Assembly: GCA_902461025.1 (NCBI GenBank)
Contig: CABPWC010000051.1
Coordinates: 1-11,419 of the forward strand
From: an uncultured Streptococcus sp.
Lineage (GTDB): Bacteria > Bacillota > Bacilli > Lactobacillales > Streptococcaceae
Reading direction: 5' to 3'
DNA: 11,419 bases
Under the pieces are notes generated by a model. That model did no database searches. It was not told the origin of the DNA and was given only the letters and a program-made list of their open reading frames with translations. How positions within the stretch are numbered: position 1 is the stretch's first letter; the number at the start of each line of letters is the position of its first letter. Shown here one piece after another: positions 1 to 6,713 of the stretch. The position numbers and the translations under genes were made by a program.

Positions 1-1483
1 TCAACTGGGCCTGAGTTTCGAAAAGATAGGCGTAGACTCCAGCTTTTTCTTTAATGTCAGAAAGAGTCTCAGCTGCCTGGGCAAAGTGAGGCTTGTCCTG
101 TTCAGGAGTCATGTGCTTATCAAGAATTGGGCAGAGAACATCCTGATAAAAGACATAGCGGTTGGGGTTGATACCATGTATATTACCTGGTAGGTCTGGC
201 AATAGGTTGGCAAGATCAAGTTGCATGAAGTCCTCAACGGATAGACCTGTATTGGTCTTGAAATGGGCAGATAGACGCTCTAAATCATTACGATAGCTGA
301 GTTCCGCCCAGATTTGCAAGCTAGGCAGAATAGAGAACTGGGCTGTTTCTCCACCATTATCTGCCCAGCCAGTCACAATAACTTCCTTAATCTGATTGGC
401 ACGGCAAGCTTTATTGGCTTCAATAGCTACTAAGCGGCTAAATTGGTTGTGTGGTGTAAAACCAATCCATTTCCAAGCACCACCTGCAAAGGCGATATCC
501 TGGCTAATCTTGTGGTGATTATTAAAGTTACGGTTGTATTTTTCCTCGCTATCTTGGTAATAATCCCAGTAAACCAAGGTCACACGGTCTTTGAGACGGT
601 CAAGGTAAACACGAGTTTCTTCTGGAATTTCCACCTCACGGTCGTACTGGCCATCTGCTGACATGAGCTTGAAGAACATATCGCTCCACATCTGGCAGTG
701 GAAACCATACTTGTCTGCAATATCCAACACACGCTCCAAGTGTTGGCACATGAGAAGACTACGGTCCACCACACCGTTTATGATAAGGTAACGTCCCAAA
801 CCAACCAAGTGAGCTTCGTCCATGCCGATATTGACCTTGCGAGTTTGTAGTTTAGACAAAGTAGCAAACATACCGTCAATCAGATCGTAGACTTTTTCTT
901 CACCGATGAGGAGAATATCCTCTACATCGCGGAGTTCTTGCACTTCTTTGACGCCCCATTTGACAAAGGCTGACAAGTGGGCCAAGGTCTGGATGCATGG
1001 GACAAAGGTCATGTCAAACTGCTGGGCGTATGCTTCAATTTCCTGTAACTCTTCAGCTGAATACGCTCCACGGAAATAACCAAAGTAAGGTTGCCCCTCA
1101 ATCTGATAGGTGTCTTCCATATAGAGCTCAAAGGTTGAATAACCCATGAGAGCCAAGACTTCAATCATCTGTTTGGCAGATGCGACATTGAGTACTGCAT
1201 TTCGCGAACAGTCCGCCATATAGGCTAAATCTTCATAGGCCGCCTGCTCTTCAATCTCTACCTTGTCCCCTTCTGCTAAAGCTGTTGCTAGCACAGATAA
1301 AGCACGGTAGAGTTGATGAGGTTTACGATAGGTCAGTTGATACTGCCCCTTCTCACCCTTGATAGAGATAGAAGCTTGGTCAGACTGAGCGACTGCCACC
1401 TCTACATCTGATAGAGAAATGTGACTTTTTAATACTTCGATAGCTTGCGCTTGTTTGGAACTAAGTCCTGTAAAACTTACCAT
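1..1483 (-). CDS. GH20 beta-N-acetylhexosaminidase (GH20C-like), C-terminus cut by window edge
   Basis: An open frame of 494 codons runs from ATG at 1483 to the left edge with no stop. The translation has GH20 hallmarks: a DCSRN motif near residue 95, a stretch with LYMEDTY and PYFGYFRG, and the catalytic pair in NIGMDEAHLVG. There D222 would be the residue that positions the substrate acetamido group and E223 the acid/base. No signal peptide or LPXTG region is visible, so it is probably cytoplasmic. It resembles pneumococcal GH20C, a broad exo-beta-hexosaminidase acting on terminal GlcNAc/GalNAc; from memory that protein is about 627 residues, so roughly 130 are missing here. The start is chosen because a perfect AGGAGG lies at 1491-1496, 7 nt upstream, inside the end of the ROK kinase gene. 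The two genes overlap by 7 nt, which suggests translational coupling. Family assignment is secure; exact substrate preference is inferred. Confidence 0.9.
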   Translation of the reverse strand, partial: MVSFTGLSSKQAQAIEVLKSHISLSDVEVAVAQSDQASISIKGEKGQYQLTYRKPHQLYRALSVLATALAEGDKVEIEEQAAYEDLAYMADCSRNAVLNVASAKQMIEVLALMGYSTFELYMEDTYQIEGQPYFGYFRGAYSAEELQEIEAYAQQFDMTFVPCIQTLAHLSAFVKWGVKEVQELRDVEDILLIGEEKVYDLIDGMFATLSKLQTRKVNIGMDEAHLVGLGRYLIINGVVDRSLLMCQHLERVLDIADKYGFHCQMWSDMFFKLMSADGQYDREVEIPEETRVYLDRLKDRVTLVYWDYYQDSEEKYNRNFNNHHKISQDIAFAGGAWKWIGFTPHNQFSRLVAIEANKACRANQIKEVIVTGWADNGGETAQFSILPSLQIWAELSYRNDLERLSAHFKTNTGLSVEDFMQLDLANLLPDLPGNIHGINPNRYVFYQDVLCPILDKHMTPEQDKPHFAQAAETLSDIKEKAGVYAYLFETQAQL

Positions 1484-2346
1484 TGGTTTTCCTCCTGTAA
1501 CCAGTTGACAAGGGCACCGTAGAGATTGGCATCTGCCTGATAGGTGCAAGCTTGGATGACTGGAGCGATTGTATATTCTTCATATTTTTCCACAAAGGTA
1601 TCTACTGCTTTTTGCACACCTTTGATAAAATCTGGGTTTTGGCTGATAGAGCCACCTAGGCTAATCACATCTGGATCAATGAGATACTGGATATTGAGCA
1701 GCCCTTGAGCTAGGTTACGGTTCATGCGTTCAATGGTTTCTTGGCAGAGGGCATTTCCTGCTGCCGCTTCTTGGTAAACCTTGCGTCCGTCCCAATCAGA
1801 CTGACCAGATTGTTCAATCACATAGCGAACCATATTTCCTGTAGAAGCTAGTAGCGACCAGTTGTTGAGCTTTTCTGCAGGCTCGATGGTTGTCATGTAG
1901 CCAAACTCACCGCCCAAACCATGGCGACCACGGTGAAGCTTCCCATTGATAATCATAGCCCCACCGATTCCTGTACCAATCACGACACAGGCTGCATTTT
2001 CAATCTCAGGATGAGCTAGCAATTCACTCAGTCCAACACAGTTGGCATCATTTTCTAGATGGATAGGTAACTGGTGATGAGCAAGGGCCTCATACCATGA
2101 AAAACCATGGATGTATGGAATCGCACTAATCCCCTCAATCACCCCGGTTTCTTGATTAACGGCTCCTGGCACACTCATAGCAATCCCACGGTAGTCACGT
2201 TCTGACAATCGCTGGTCCAACCAAGCTAGCAACTCTTCCAGAGTCTCTGGCGTTGCGGTGCTGGCCTTTTCTAAAATCTTTCCATCAGGAGTGAGACTAG
2301 CAAACTTAATCCCAGTCCCTCCGATATCAATCGTTGCAATGGTCAT
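1477..2346 (-). CDS. ROK-family sugar kinase
   Basis: The protein is 289 residues from the chosen ATG. The N-terminus TIDIGGTGIKFA is the phosphate-binding DxGGT motif (residues 5-16). LENDANCVGLSE carries the likely catalytic base D100. VVIGTGIGGAMIINGKLHRG (121-140) is the second phosphate/adenosine segment, and GLGGEFGYM (143-151) contains the sugar-contacting E147. The Cys-rich zinc motif (CxCGxxGCxE) of classical ROK glucokinases, NagK and ROK repressors is absent, and there is no N-terminal helix-turn-helix, so this is a kinase and not a ROK regulator. It lies between GH38 and GH20 genes, so a role in phosphorylating mannose or another released hexose is plausible, but the substrate cannot be read from sequence. 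The frame is open back to a TTG at 2361. ATG 2346 is preferred because AGGTGA (2352-2357) sits 5 nt upstream, whereas the TTG lies in the 3' tail of a stem-loop. It overlaps the GH20 start by 7 nt. Confidence 0.88.
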   Translation of the reverse strand: MTIATIDIGGTGIKFASLTPDGKILEKASTATPETLEELLAWLDQRLSERDYRGIAMSVPGAVNQETGVIEGISAIPYIHGFSWYEALAHHQLPIHLENDANCVGLSELLAHPEIENAACVVIGTGIGGAMIINGKLHRGRHGLGGEFGYMTTIEPAEKLNNWSLLASTGNMVRYVIEQSGQSDWDGRKVYQEAAAGNALCQETIERMNRNLAQGLLNIQYLIDPDVISLGGSISQNPDFIKGVQKAVDTFVEKYEEYTIAPVIQACTYQADANLYGALVNWLQEENQW

Positions 2347-2351
2347 TACTT

Positions 2352-2357
2352 TCACCT
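2352..2357 (-). promoter_or_regulatory. Ribosome binding site that decides the ROK kinase start
   Basis: AGGTGA on the minus strand is a six-base match to the anti-Shine-Dalgarno sequence, 5 nt before ATG 2346. The alternative TTG at 2361, which would add five residues (M/LQVKV), lies upstream of this site and has no comparable site at proper spacing. Confidence 0.75.
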
Positions 2358-2359
2358 GC

Positions 2360-2402
2360 AAAAAGGAGCGAGTCCGCAGTTGGTTCTTACTTCTTCGCTC
2401 CT
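2360..2402 (-). other. Intercistronic stem-loop with short T-tract between GH38 and ROK kinase
   Basis: On the minus strand AGGAGCGA (2402-2395) pairs perfectly with TCGCTCCT (2371-2364), giving an 8-bp stem with a 23-nt loop. It is followed by five T residues (2364-2360) just before the kinase ribosome site. The large loop and short T-run make it a weak terminator at best. It could be a partial terminator or an RNA-processing or stability element that lowers ROK/GH20 expression relative to GH38. Pairing is seen directly; function is inferred. Confidence 0.5.
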
Positions 2403-2430
2403 CCTTTCTGTTTCTGTTTACTATTTGAAA

Positions 2431-5076
2431 TTAAATTTCTTCTTTTTGAATGAATTCTGTGCGAATTTCCTGTGGTGCCAATAGTCCTGAATGGACTGGA
2501 TATGGGCGTTCCAACAAGTCAAGAATAGTTTGTTGTTTTTCAGACACACGGATATTTTCTTGACTCATGTTGTAGTAACGAAGGACATAACCTTCTTCAT
2601 TCTCAGCCACCTTAAAGGCTGTTGGGCAGACTTGTGGCAAGTTCAGTGCCGGATGGTTAAAGAGGCTACCCGTTGCTGCAACGCTACCCTCTTGTTTTGC
2701 AACTTGAAGAGCTGTAAATGGCACCTGGAAGGCTTTGGCACGACGGAAAGCTGAGAAGCGTTCCCCTGCTTGGTGACATTCTACTGCAAATTCAACTTCG
2801 ATATCACGCAAGCACTGAGCTTCCGGCGTTGGGAAGTAGCCCCAGTCACCGAGTTCACCTGAAGCACGGAGAAGGGTTACAGCCATGGTGTCGTCTCCAA
2901 GGATTTCGTATTCGTGCAATCCTTTATTGGATACGGTCACTCCTTTTACATCATCATACAAGCTGACAAAGGCTTGTTGGTGTTGTGGATTTTCAGGATT
3001 TTCCCAAGAAGCTGCTGGTTTATTTGGTCTTGTCACAACTTCATAGATGCTTTCAGAATCATTGCTTGGACGAGTGTTATGAGTTTTGACCAAGAGACGA
3101 ATTCGGTGATCCTTTGCAGTATTGGTAAAACGAGTCTTAAAGCGAATCTGTGGATTATCCACAAAGACGGTCATTTCAGTTTCAAGAGAAATGGTTGTCA
3201 ACTCTTCTGAACGACCTGCATCTCGTTTCATGAACTCGATAATGCCTCTTTGTTCAGCATCCAATTTTTCATCTGCACTGACTGGAATCGTCAAGTCGTG
3301 TTTGAGCAATACCTTAGCATAGCGAGCATTGTTTTCTAAGACTTCGTATCCTTTCAATTGAGCATAGATTGGCTCAGTACCTTTTGGTTGGAAGTAAATA
3401 TACTCGTTCCCGATATCTCCACGGTCTTCAAAGCGGATAAAGTCTTCGTAAGCTTCATTTGTAGTCTTGTCATAGACTGTGATTCCTTCATCTACACTCA
3501 CAGTTACAAACGGTGTATCAATAACCCCATTTTGATAAACACCATCTCGGTATTCTACTTGGCCTTCAACCAATTGGAAACTAGCCCAAGAAAGTGGAGC
3601 AAGATGAACTGGGATTGTCACGCGCACTTGACGAGCGATATAAGGTTGACGGAACTTGTCCTTAGGTAAAGTATAACCAAAACTTGCTCCCAAGTCTTCA
3701 ATCTTGGCTTCAAGGACATGACCATCCAAATCTTCAACATGGTAGTCTGGCAAGGTCACGGCTGCCATCTTCTTGTAACCTTCAGTCGGATGCAATTCTT
3801 TGAAATCACAAGTAGCAACATCTACCACAACACTGACAGTATCAACCTTGTCATGCAGACTCGTGTTGATGACAGTAAAGAGGTAGTCGCTCTCAGCATT
3901 TTGAGTAGCTAATTTACCCTTCCATTCGTTAAGAAGATTACTCTTAACAAAATTCCCGACTTGATTAACCTTTGCAAAACGAGTTTCCATTTCACGGTGA
4001 ACTTCGTCAATACTGCATCCACAGATACTATCGTGCGGCGCATTTTGCAAGAGGGTCTTCCAAGCATAGGTTAATTGATCCTTGTGGTTATGGCCACCAG
4101 TGATAATGGTCAAGGGTTCCACCACTTGCTCTAGCAAATTGCTGTTTTCTTGGAAGGCTTGTTTGAGGTAAACCCGTGAAGAAGAGGTATTGGCCAGAGT
4201 ATACCAACCATCGGTTTCCTGGCTGGTCAACTCACCTGTGACAGTTGATAATTGTTCAGGGAGCGCACTTTCCAATGCTTGCACATATTCGTCAAAGGAG
4301 CTATGAATAAAGGTCACATCAGGGAAGAGTTCGTTTGCCACACGAATGGCTTCACTCAGATTTCTCTGAACAGGCTGGTGGTCACATCCGTTCATCATCA
4401 ACCATTGGTTGGTCGATGCATAATCACGGACGTCTGCTAATTTTTGTTTCCAGAAAGCCAAAGCCTCGTCTTTATCCACTGGAATTTCATTCCCGTTACT
4501 GTACCAGTTAGCAAAAAGAATGCCGAGTACACGGCTACCATCCGCACCTTGCCAGTACATCTCTGAAAATTGAGAGGTAAATTGCTCATCTTCGAGGACT
4601 TGGTTGTCAAATCCGATTGGCTTCACACCGCGACCAAAGGCTGCTACGTGAATCCCTGATTTTTGAAGGATTTGAGGAGCCTGCCCCATATTTCCAAAGG
4701 TATCAGGGAAGTAGCCGATTTGAGTTGATTTGCCCCATTTAGCACATTCAGCTTGTCCAATCAAGGTATTACGGACATTAGCTTCACTGGAAATCAAGTA
4801 ATCATCCTGCAAGATATAGAATGGTCCAATCTTGAGCTTGCCTTCGTCGATATAACGCTGCACCTTGTCACGGTTTTCAGGGCGAATTTCTAAATAGTCA
4901 TCAAGGACAATGGTTTGACCATCTAGGTGGAAGCTCTTGAACTCAGGATCATTTTCAAAAAGATCAAACAGATTGTCAAAAAGTTCCACCAATTGCATAC
5001 GGTGACTTTCAAAAGGTAGATACCACTCACGATCCCAGTGGCTGTGAGAGATGATATGTACAACAACATTTTCCAT
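2431..5076 (-). CDS. GH38 alpha-mannosidase
   Basis: The protein has 881 residues, the length I recall for the pneumococcal/S. pyogenes GH38 enzymes. The N-terminal catalytic domain opens with HIISHSHWDREW; H13 and D15 are expected zinc ligands. GYFPDTFGNMGQAPQIL contains D125, expected to be both nucleophile and zinc ligand. NAPHDSICGCSIDEVH (from about 345) supplies the fourth expected ligand, H348. The middle helical domain spans roughly residues 275-390 and the rest forms C-terminal beta-sandwich domains typical of the family. There is no signal peptide, so it is cytoplasmic. Streptococcal GH38 enzymes are retaining, metal-dependent alpha-mannosidases with a preference for alpha-1,3 linkages, suited to trimming N-glycan mannose. 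GAGG (5085-5088) lies 8 nt before ATG. A 186-base gap with a BOX repeat separates it from upstream GH125, and an 84-base gap with a stem-loop separates it from the ROK kinase. Family is certain; linkage preference is by homology. Confidence 0.95.
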   Translation of the reverse strand: MENVVVHIISHSHWDREWYLPFESHRMQLVELFDNLFDLFENDPEFKSFHLDGQTIVLDDYLEIRPENRDKVQRYIDEGKLKIGPFYILQDDYLISSEANVRNTLIGQAECAKWGKSTQIGYFPDTFGNMGQAPQILQKSGIHVAAFGRGVKPIGFDNQVLEDEQFTSQFSEMYWQGADGSRVLGILFANWYSNGNEIPVDKDEALAFWKQKLADVRDYASTNQWLMMNGCDHQPVQRNLSEAIRVANELFPDVTFIHSSFDEYVQALESALPEQLSTVTGELTSQETDGWYTLANTSSSRVYLKQAFQENSNLLEQVVEPLTIITGGHNHKDQLTYAWKTLLQNAPHDSICGCSIDEVHREMETRFAKVNQVGNFVKSNLLNEWKGKLATQNAESDYLFTVINTSLHDKVDTVSVVVDVATCDFKELHPTEGYKKMAAVTLPDYHVEDLDGHVLEAKIEDLGASFGYTLPKDKFRQPYIARQVRVTIPVHLAPLSWASFQLVEGQVEYRDGVYQNGVIDTPFVTVSVDEGITVYDKTTNEAYEDFIRFEDRGDIGNEYIYFQPKGTEPIYAQLKGYEVLENNARYAKVLLKHDLTIPVSADEKLDAEQRGIIEFMKRDAGRSEELTTISLETEMTVFVDNPQIRFKTRFTNTAKDHRIRLLVKTHNTRPSNDSESIYEVVTRPNKPAASWENPENPQHQQAFVSLYDDVKGVTVSNKGLHEYEILGDDTMAVTLLRASGELGDWGYFPTPEAQCLRDIEVEFAVECHQAGERFSAFRRAKAFQVPFTALQVAKQEGSVAATGSLFNHPALNLPQVCPTAFKVAENEEGYVLRYYNMSQENIRVSEKQQTILDLLERPYPVHSGLLAPQEIRTEFIQKEEI
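3149..3163. repeat. Overlapping DnaA-box palindrome inside the GH38 gene
   Basis: TGTGGATTATCCACA is a 15-base palindrome about a central T. It contains a perfect DnaA box, TTATCCACA (3155-3163), on the plus strand and a one-mismatch box on the other strand (TAATCCACA, 3157-3149). It lies in coding sequence specifying VDNPQI, so it may be coincidental. Confidence 0.35.
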
Positions 5077-5117
5077 GAGTAAAACCTCATTCTAACTTAA
5101 ATTTAAAAATATATTTG

Positions 5118-5136
5118 TGATTCTTTACAAGAATCA
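5118..5136. other. Short AT-rich hairpin upstream of GH38
   Basis: TGATTCTT (5118-5125) and AAGAATCA (5129-5136) form a perfect 8-bp stem with a 3-nt loop. Read on the minus strand it is followed, after a few bases, by an AT-rich stretch with TTTTT. It could be a weak terminator or attenuator between GH125/BOX and GH38. The low GC of the stem argues against efficient termination. Confidence 0.35.
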
Positions 5137-5158
5137 GTGAAGCGAAGGCGAGTTCCTT

Positions 5159-5263
5159 ATACTCAATGAAAATCAAAGAGCAAACTAGGAAGCTAGCCGC
5201 AGGCTGTACTTGAGTACGGCAAGGCGAAGCTGACGTGGTTTGAATTTGATTTTCGAAGAGTAT
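5159..5263 (-). repeat. BOX repeat (boxA-boxC, no boxB)
   Basis: This 105-base element is bounded by complementary ends: ATACTC-NNN-GAAAATCAAA read inward from both sides, with 16 of the outer 20 positions identical. The inner part contains GTACGGCAAGGCGAAGCTGACG-like sequence (about 5214-5235), which matches 20 of 22 positions of the BOXA1R primer used for BOX-PCR. The other half, with GCTAGCTTCCTAGTTTGCTC on the minus strand, matches boxC as I remember it. No boxB unit lies between. With boxA at 5263, the element is oriented like the operon. It starts exactly at the GH125 stop codon, which shares one base with it. BOX elements are non-autonomous, form stable stem-loops in RNA, and are typical of S. 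pneumoniae and close relatives. Confidence 0.85.
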
Positions 5264-6543
5264 TAGCGAATATCTAGGTAATCCAAGACCAATTCGCAGA
5301 ACATCATGTTGGCCCATGAGAACCATTCACGAGAGTAGAGAGTCGGATCGTCTACGTGGAAGCTTTCGTGCATGACACCTGTTCCACCATCGCAGGCAAC
5401 GAGTTGATCTAGCAAATGTTTTTTCTCCGCCTTATCCGTCGTTGTCAATCCTTGGATAGATAGAGCAATCGGCCAGATATAGCGGTAGAAGGTATGTGAA
5501 CTTCCGAGTCCACTAGCGTATTCTCCTTGGTAGAAGTAAGGATTTTCCGGGCTCAGAATGGTGCGACGAGTGGCTTGATACACTTCGTCATTGACATCAC
5601 AGTAACCAAGATATGGAGCAGCCAACAAACTTGGCACGTTCGGATCATCCATGATGCTAGCATTCCCTAAACCATCTACCTCAAAGGCATAAATTTTTTC
5701 ACCCTTGCTGTTTGTAGTGTAGGCGTAATTTTCGATACCTTCTTGAATCTCAGCTTGGAGACGTTTGGCATCAGCAATAATGCTCTCGTTATCAGCTAGA
5801 TTCAATTCTGCAAAGATTTCTTGGACATAACCCAAGACAACGACCGCAAACATATTGGATGGAATCAGATAGCTATACTGACAGCAATCATCACTTGGAC
5901 GAAAGGCTGACCAGGTCATCCCTGTCACGGCAAAGTCAGGACCAAATCCATCATTTACCAAGGTGTCTTCCTTACGATCGGTATCACGGACGAAACGGTA
6001 TGGTGAGTTATTGTGATCTTGCTCCACCGTCCAAAGATGAAGAATCTCCTTGGTCGCCGTAACAAAAGTTTCATCAAACTGGCTAGTCTCACCAGTTTCC
6101 TTCCAAAGAAGGTAAGCCAATTGCAAGGGATAACAAAGCGAATCCACTTCATACTTACGTTCCCAAATCCAGCCATTGAGGTCTGTATGGTCTGTCTCGT
6201 GATGACCCTTCCAGTTCTCCTCAATATTGAAAGAGTTGGCATAGGGATCCTTGAGAATCAAAGTCATCTGGCGTTTAACCAAACCAGCAATGGTCTGGCG
6301 CAAACGAGGATCTCTTTTTGCCACATGAAGGTATGGTCTAAGCTGAGCAGTCGAGTCCCGAAGCCACATAGCTGGGATATCCCCAGTCAGCACAAAGGTC
6401 GAGCCGTCTTCTAAAATTTCAACTGTATTGTCTAAAGTGTCCGTGTAGCAACGTTCAAAGACATCTACCCATTCAGGATGATCCTTGGCACGCTCCGCTA
6501 CTTGGTCCAACCATTCTCTGACGATTTCTTTAGAATAAACCAT
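5263..6543 (-). CDS. GH125 exo-alpha-1,6-mannosidase
   Basis: The protein has 426 residues and an (alpha/alpha)6-type sequence full-length for the family. TGDIPAMWLRDSTAQLRPYL (53-72) and DGFGPDFAVTGMTWSAFRPSDDCCQYSYLIPSNMF (198-232) are GH125 signatures. The second contains the expected general acid, D218 or D219. GTGVMHESFHVDDP holds E393, matching the position of the catalytic base (E393) I recall for the characterised Clostridium perfringens GH125. These enzymes are metal-independent, inverting exo-alpha-1,6-mannosidases and would remove alpha-1,6-mannose from N-glycan cores. No signal peptide is present. It is the first gene of the minus-strand run; the ribosome site AAGAGG (6560-6555) sits 11 nt before ATG, slightly long. 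A BOX repeat begins at its stop codon. Confidence 0.95.
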   Translation of the reverse strand: MVYSKEIVREWLDQVAERAKDHPEWVDVFERCYTDTLDNTVEILEDGSTFVLTGDIPAMWLRDSTAQLRPYLHVAKRDPRLRQTIAGLVKRQMTLILKDPYANSFNIEENWKGHHETDHTDLNGWIWERKYEVDSLCYPLQLAYLLWKETGETSQFDETFVTATKEILHLWTVEQDHNNSPYRFVRDTDRKEDTLVNDGFGPDFAVTGMTWSAFRPSDDCCQYSYLIPSNMFAVVVLGYVQEIFAELNLADNESIIADAKRLQAEIQEGIENYAYTTNSKGEKIYAFEVDGLGNASIMDDPNVPSLLAAPYLGYCDVNDEVYQATRRTILSPENPYFYQGEYASGLGSSHTFYRYIWPIALSIQGLTTTDKAEKKHLLDQLVACDGGTGVMHESFHVDDPTLYSREWFSWANMMFCELVLDYLDIR

Positions 6544-6580
6544 AAACTATTTTGCCTCTTTCAAACAGATTTTCATTTTC

Positions 6581-6586
6581 AGTATA
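6581..6586 (-). promoter_or_regulatory. Possible -10 element for the GH125-led operon
   Basis: TATACT on the minus strand lies about 38 nt upstream of the GH125 ATG, in the 170-base divergent intergenic region, at a position suitable for a short leader. No recognisable -35 was found at 16-18 nt spacing and there is no TGn extension, so this is tentative. Confidence 0.3.
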
Positions 6587-6679
6587 TAGCTTTTAGCCCA
6601 GAAAATATATACACAAATGATAGTCATTTTTCTACAAAATTGTTATATTTAAAACTCCTTTTCTAAAGGCTAAATTTTC

Positions 6680-6688
6680 TGATATAAT
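6680..6688 (+). promoter_or_regulatory. Extended -10 promoter for GH92
   Basis: TGATATAAT is a perfect TGnTATAAT extended -10 element. Transcription would start near 6695, giving a leader of about 20 nt. The -35 region is poor, as usual for extended -10 promoters in streptococci. AAGGA (6703-6707) lies 6 nt upstream of the GH92 ATG. Confidence 0.7.
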
Positions 6689-6713
6689 GTAGAAAACGAC
6701 TAAAGGATATTCT

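Noticed and set aside
443..774. Short frames within the GH20 gene region on both strands
   Set aside because: They overlap the continuous GH20 reading frame in other frames and lack ribosome sites or coherent motifs.
2347..2361. TTG start adding five residues to the ROK kinase
   Set aside because: It lies in the tail of a stem-loop without a suitably spaced ribosome site, whereas ATG 2346 has AGGTGA 5 nt upstream and begins right at the conserved TIDIGGT strand.
5159..5263. Interpretation of the repeat as RUP (repeat unit of pneumococcus)
   Set aside because: The size is similar (about 107 bp), but the internal sequence matches the BOXA1R primer region at 20 of 22 positions and the other half matches boxC as I remember it, so BOX fits better.
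5087..5326. Minus-strand 79-codon frame crossing the BOX element
   Set aside because: It is a read-through of the BOX repeat and the out-of-frame end of GH125, with no ribosome site of its own.
6013..6414. Plus-strand 133-codon frame opposite GH125
   Set aside because: It is antisense to a conserved catalytic domain, has no ribosome site and no recognisable protein features. It is a shadow frame.
6690..6704. cre-like sequence TAGAAAACGACTAAA just downstream of the GH92 start point
   Set aside because: Only 11 of 15 positions fit the consensus and the right half and the TG are poor. Too weak to call.
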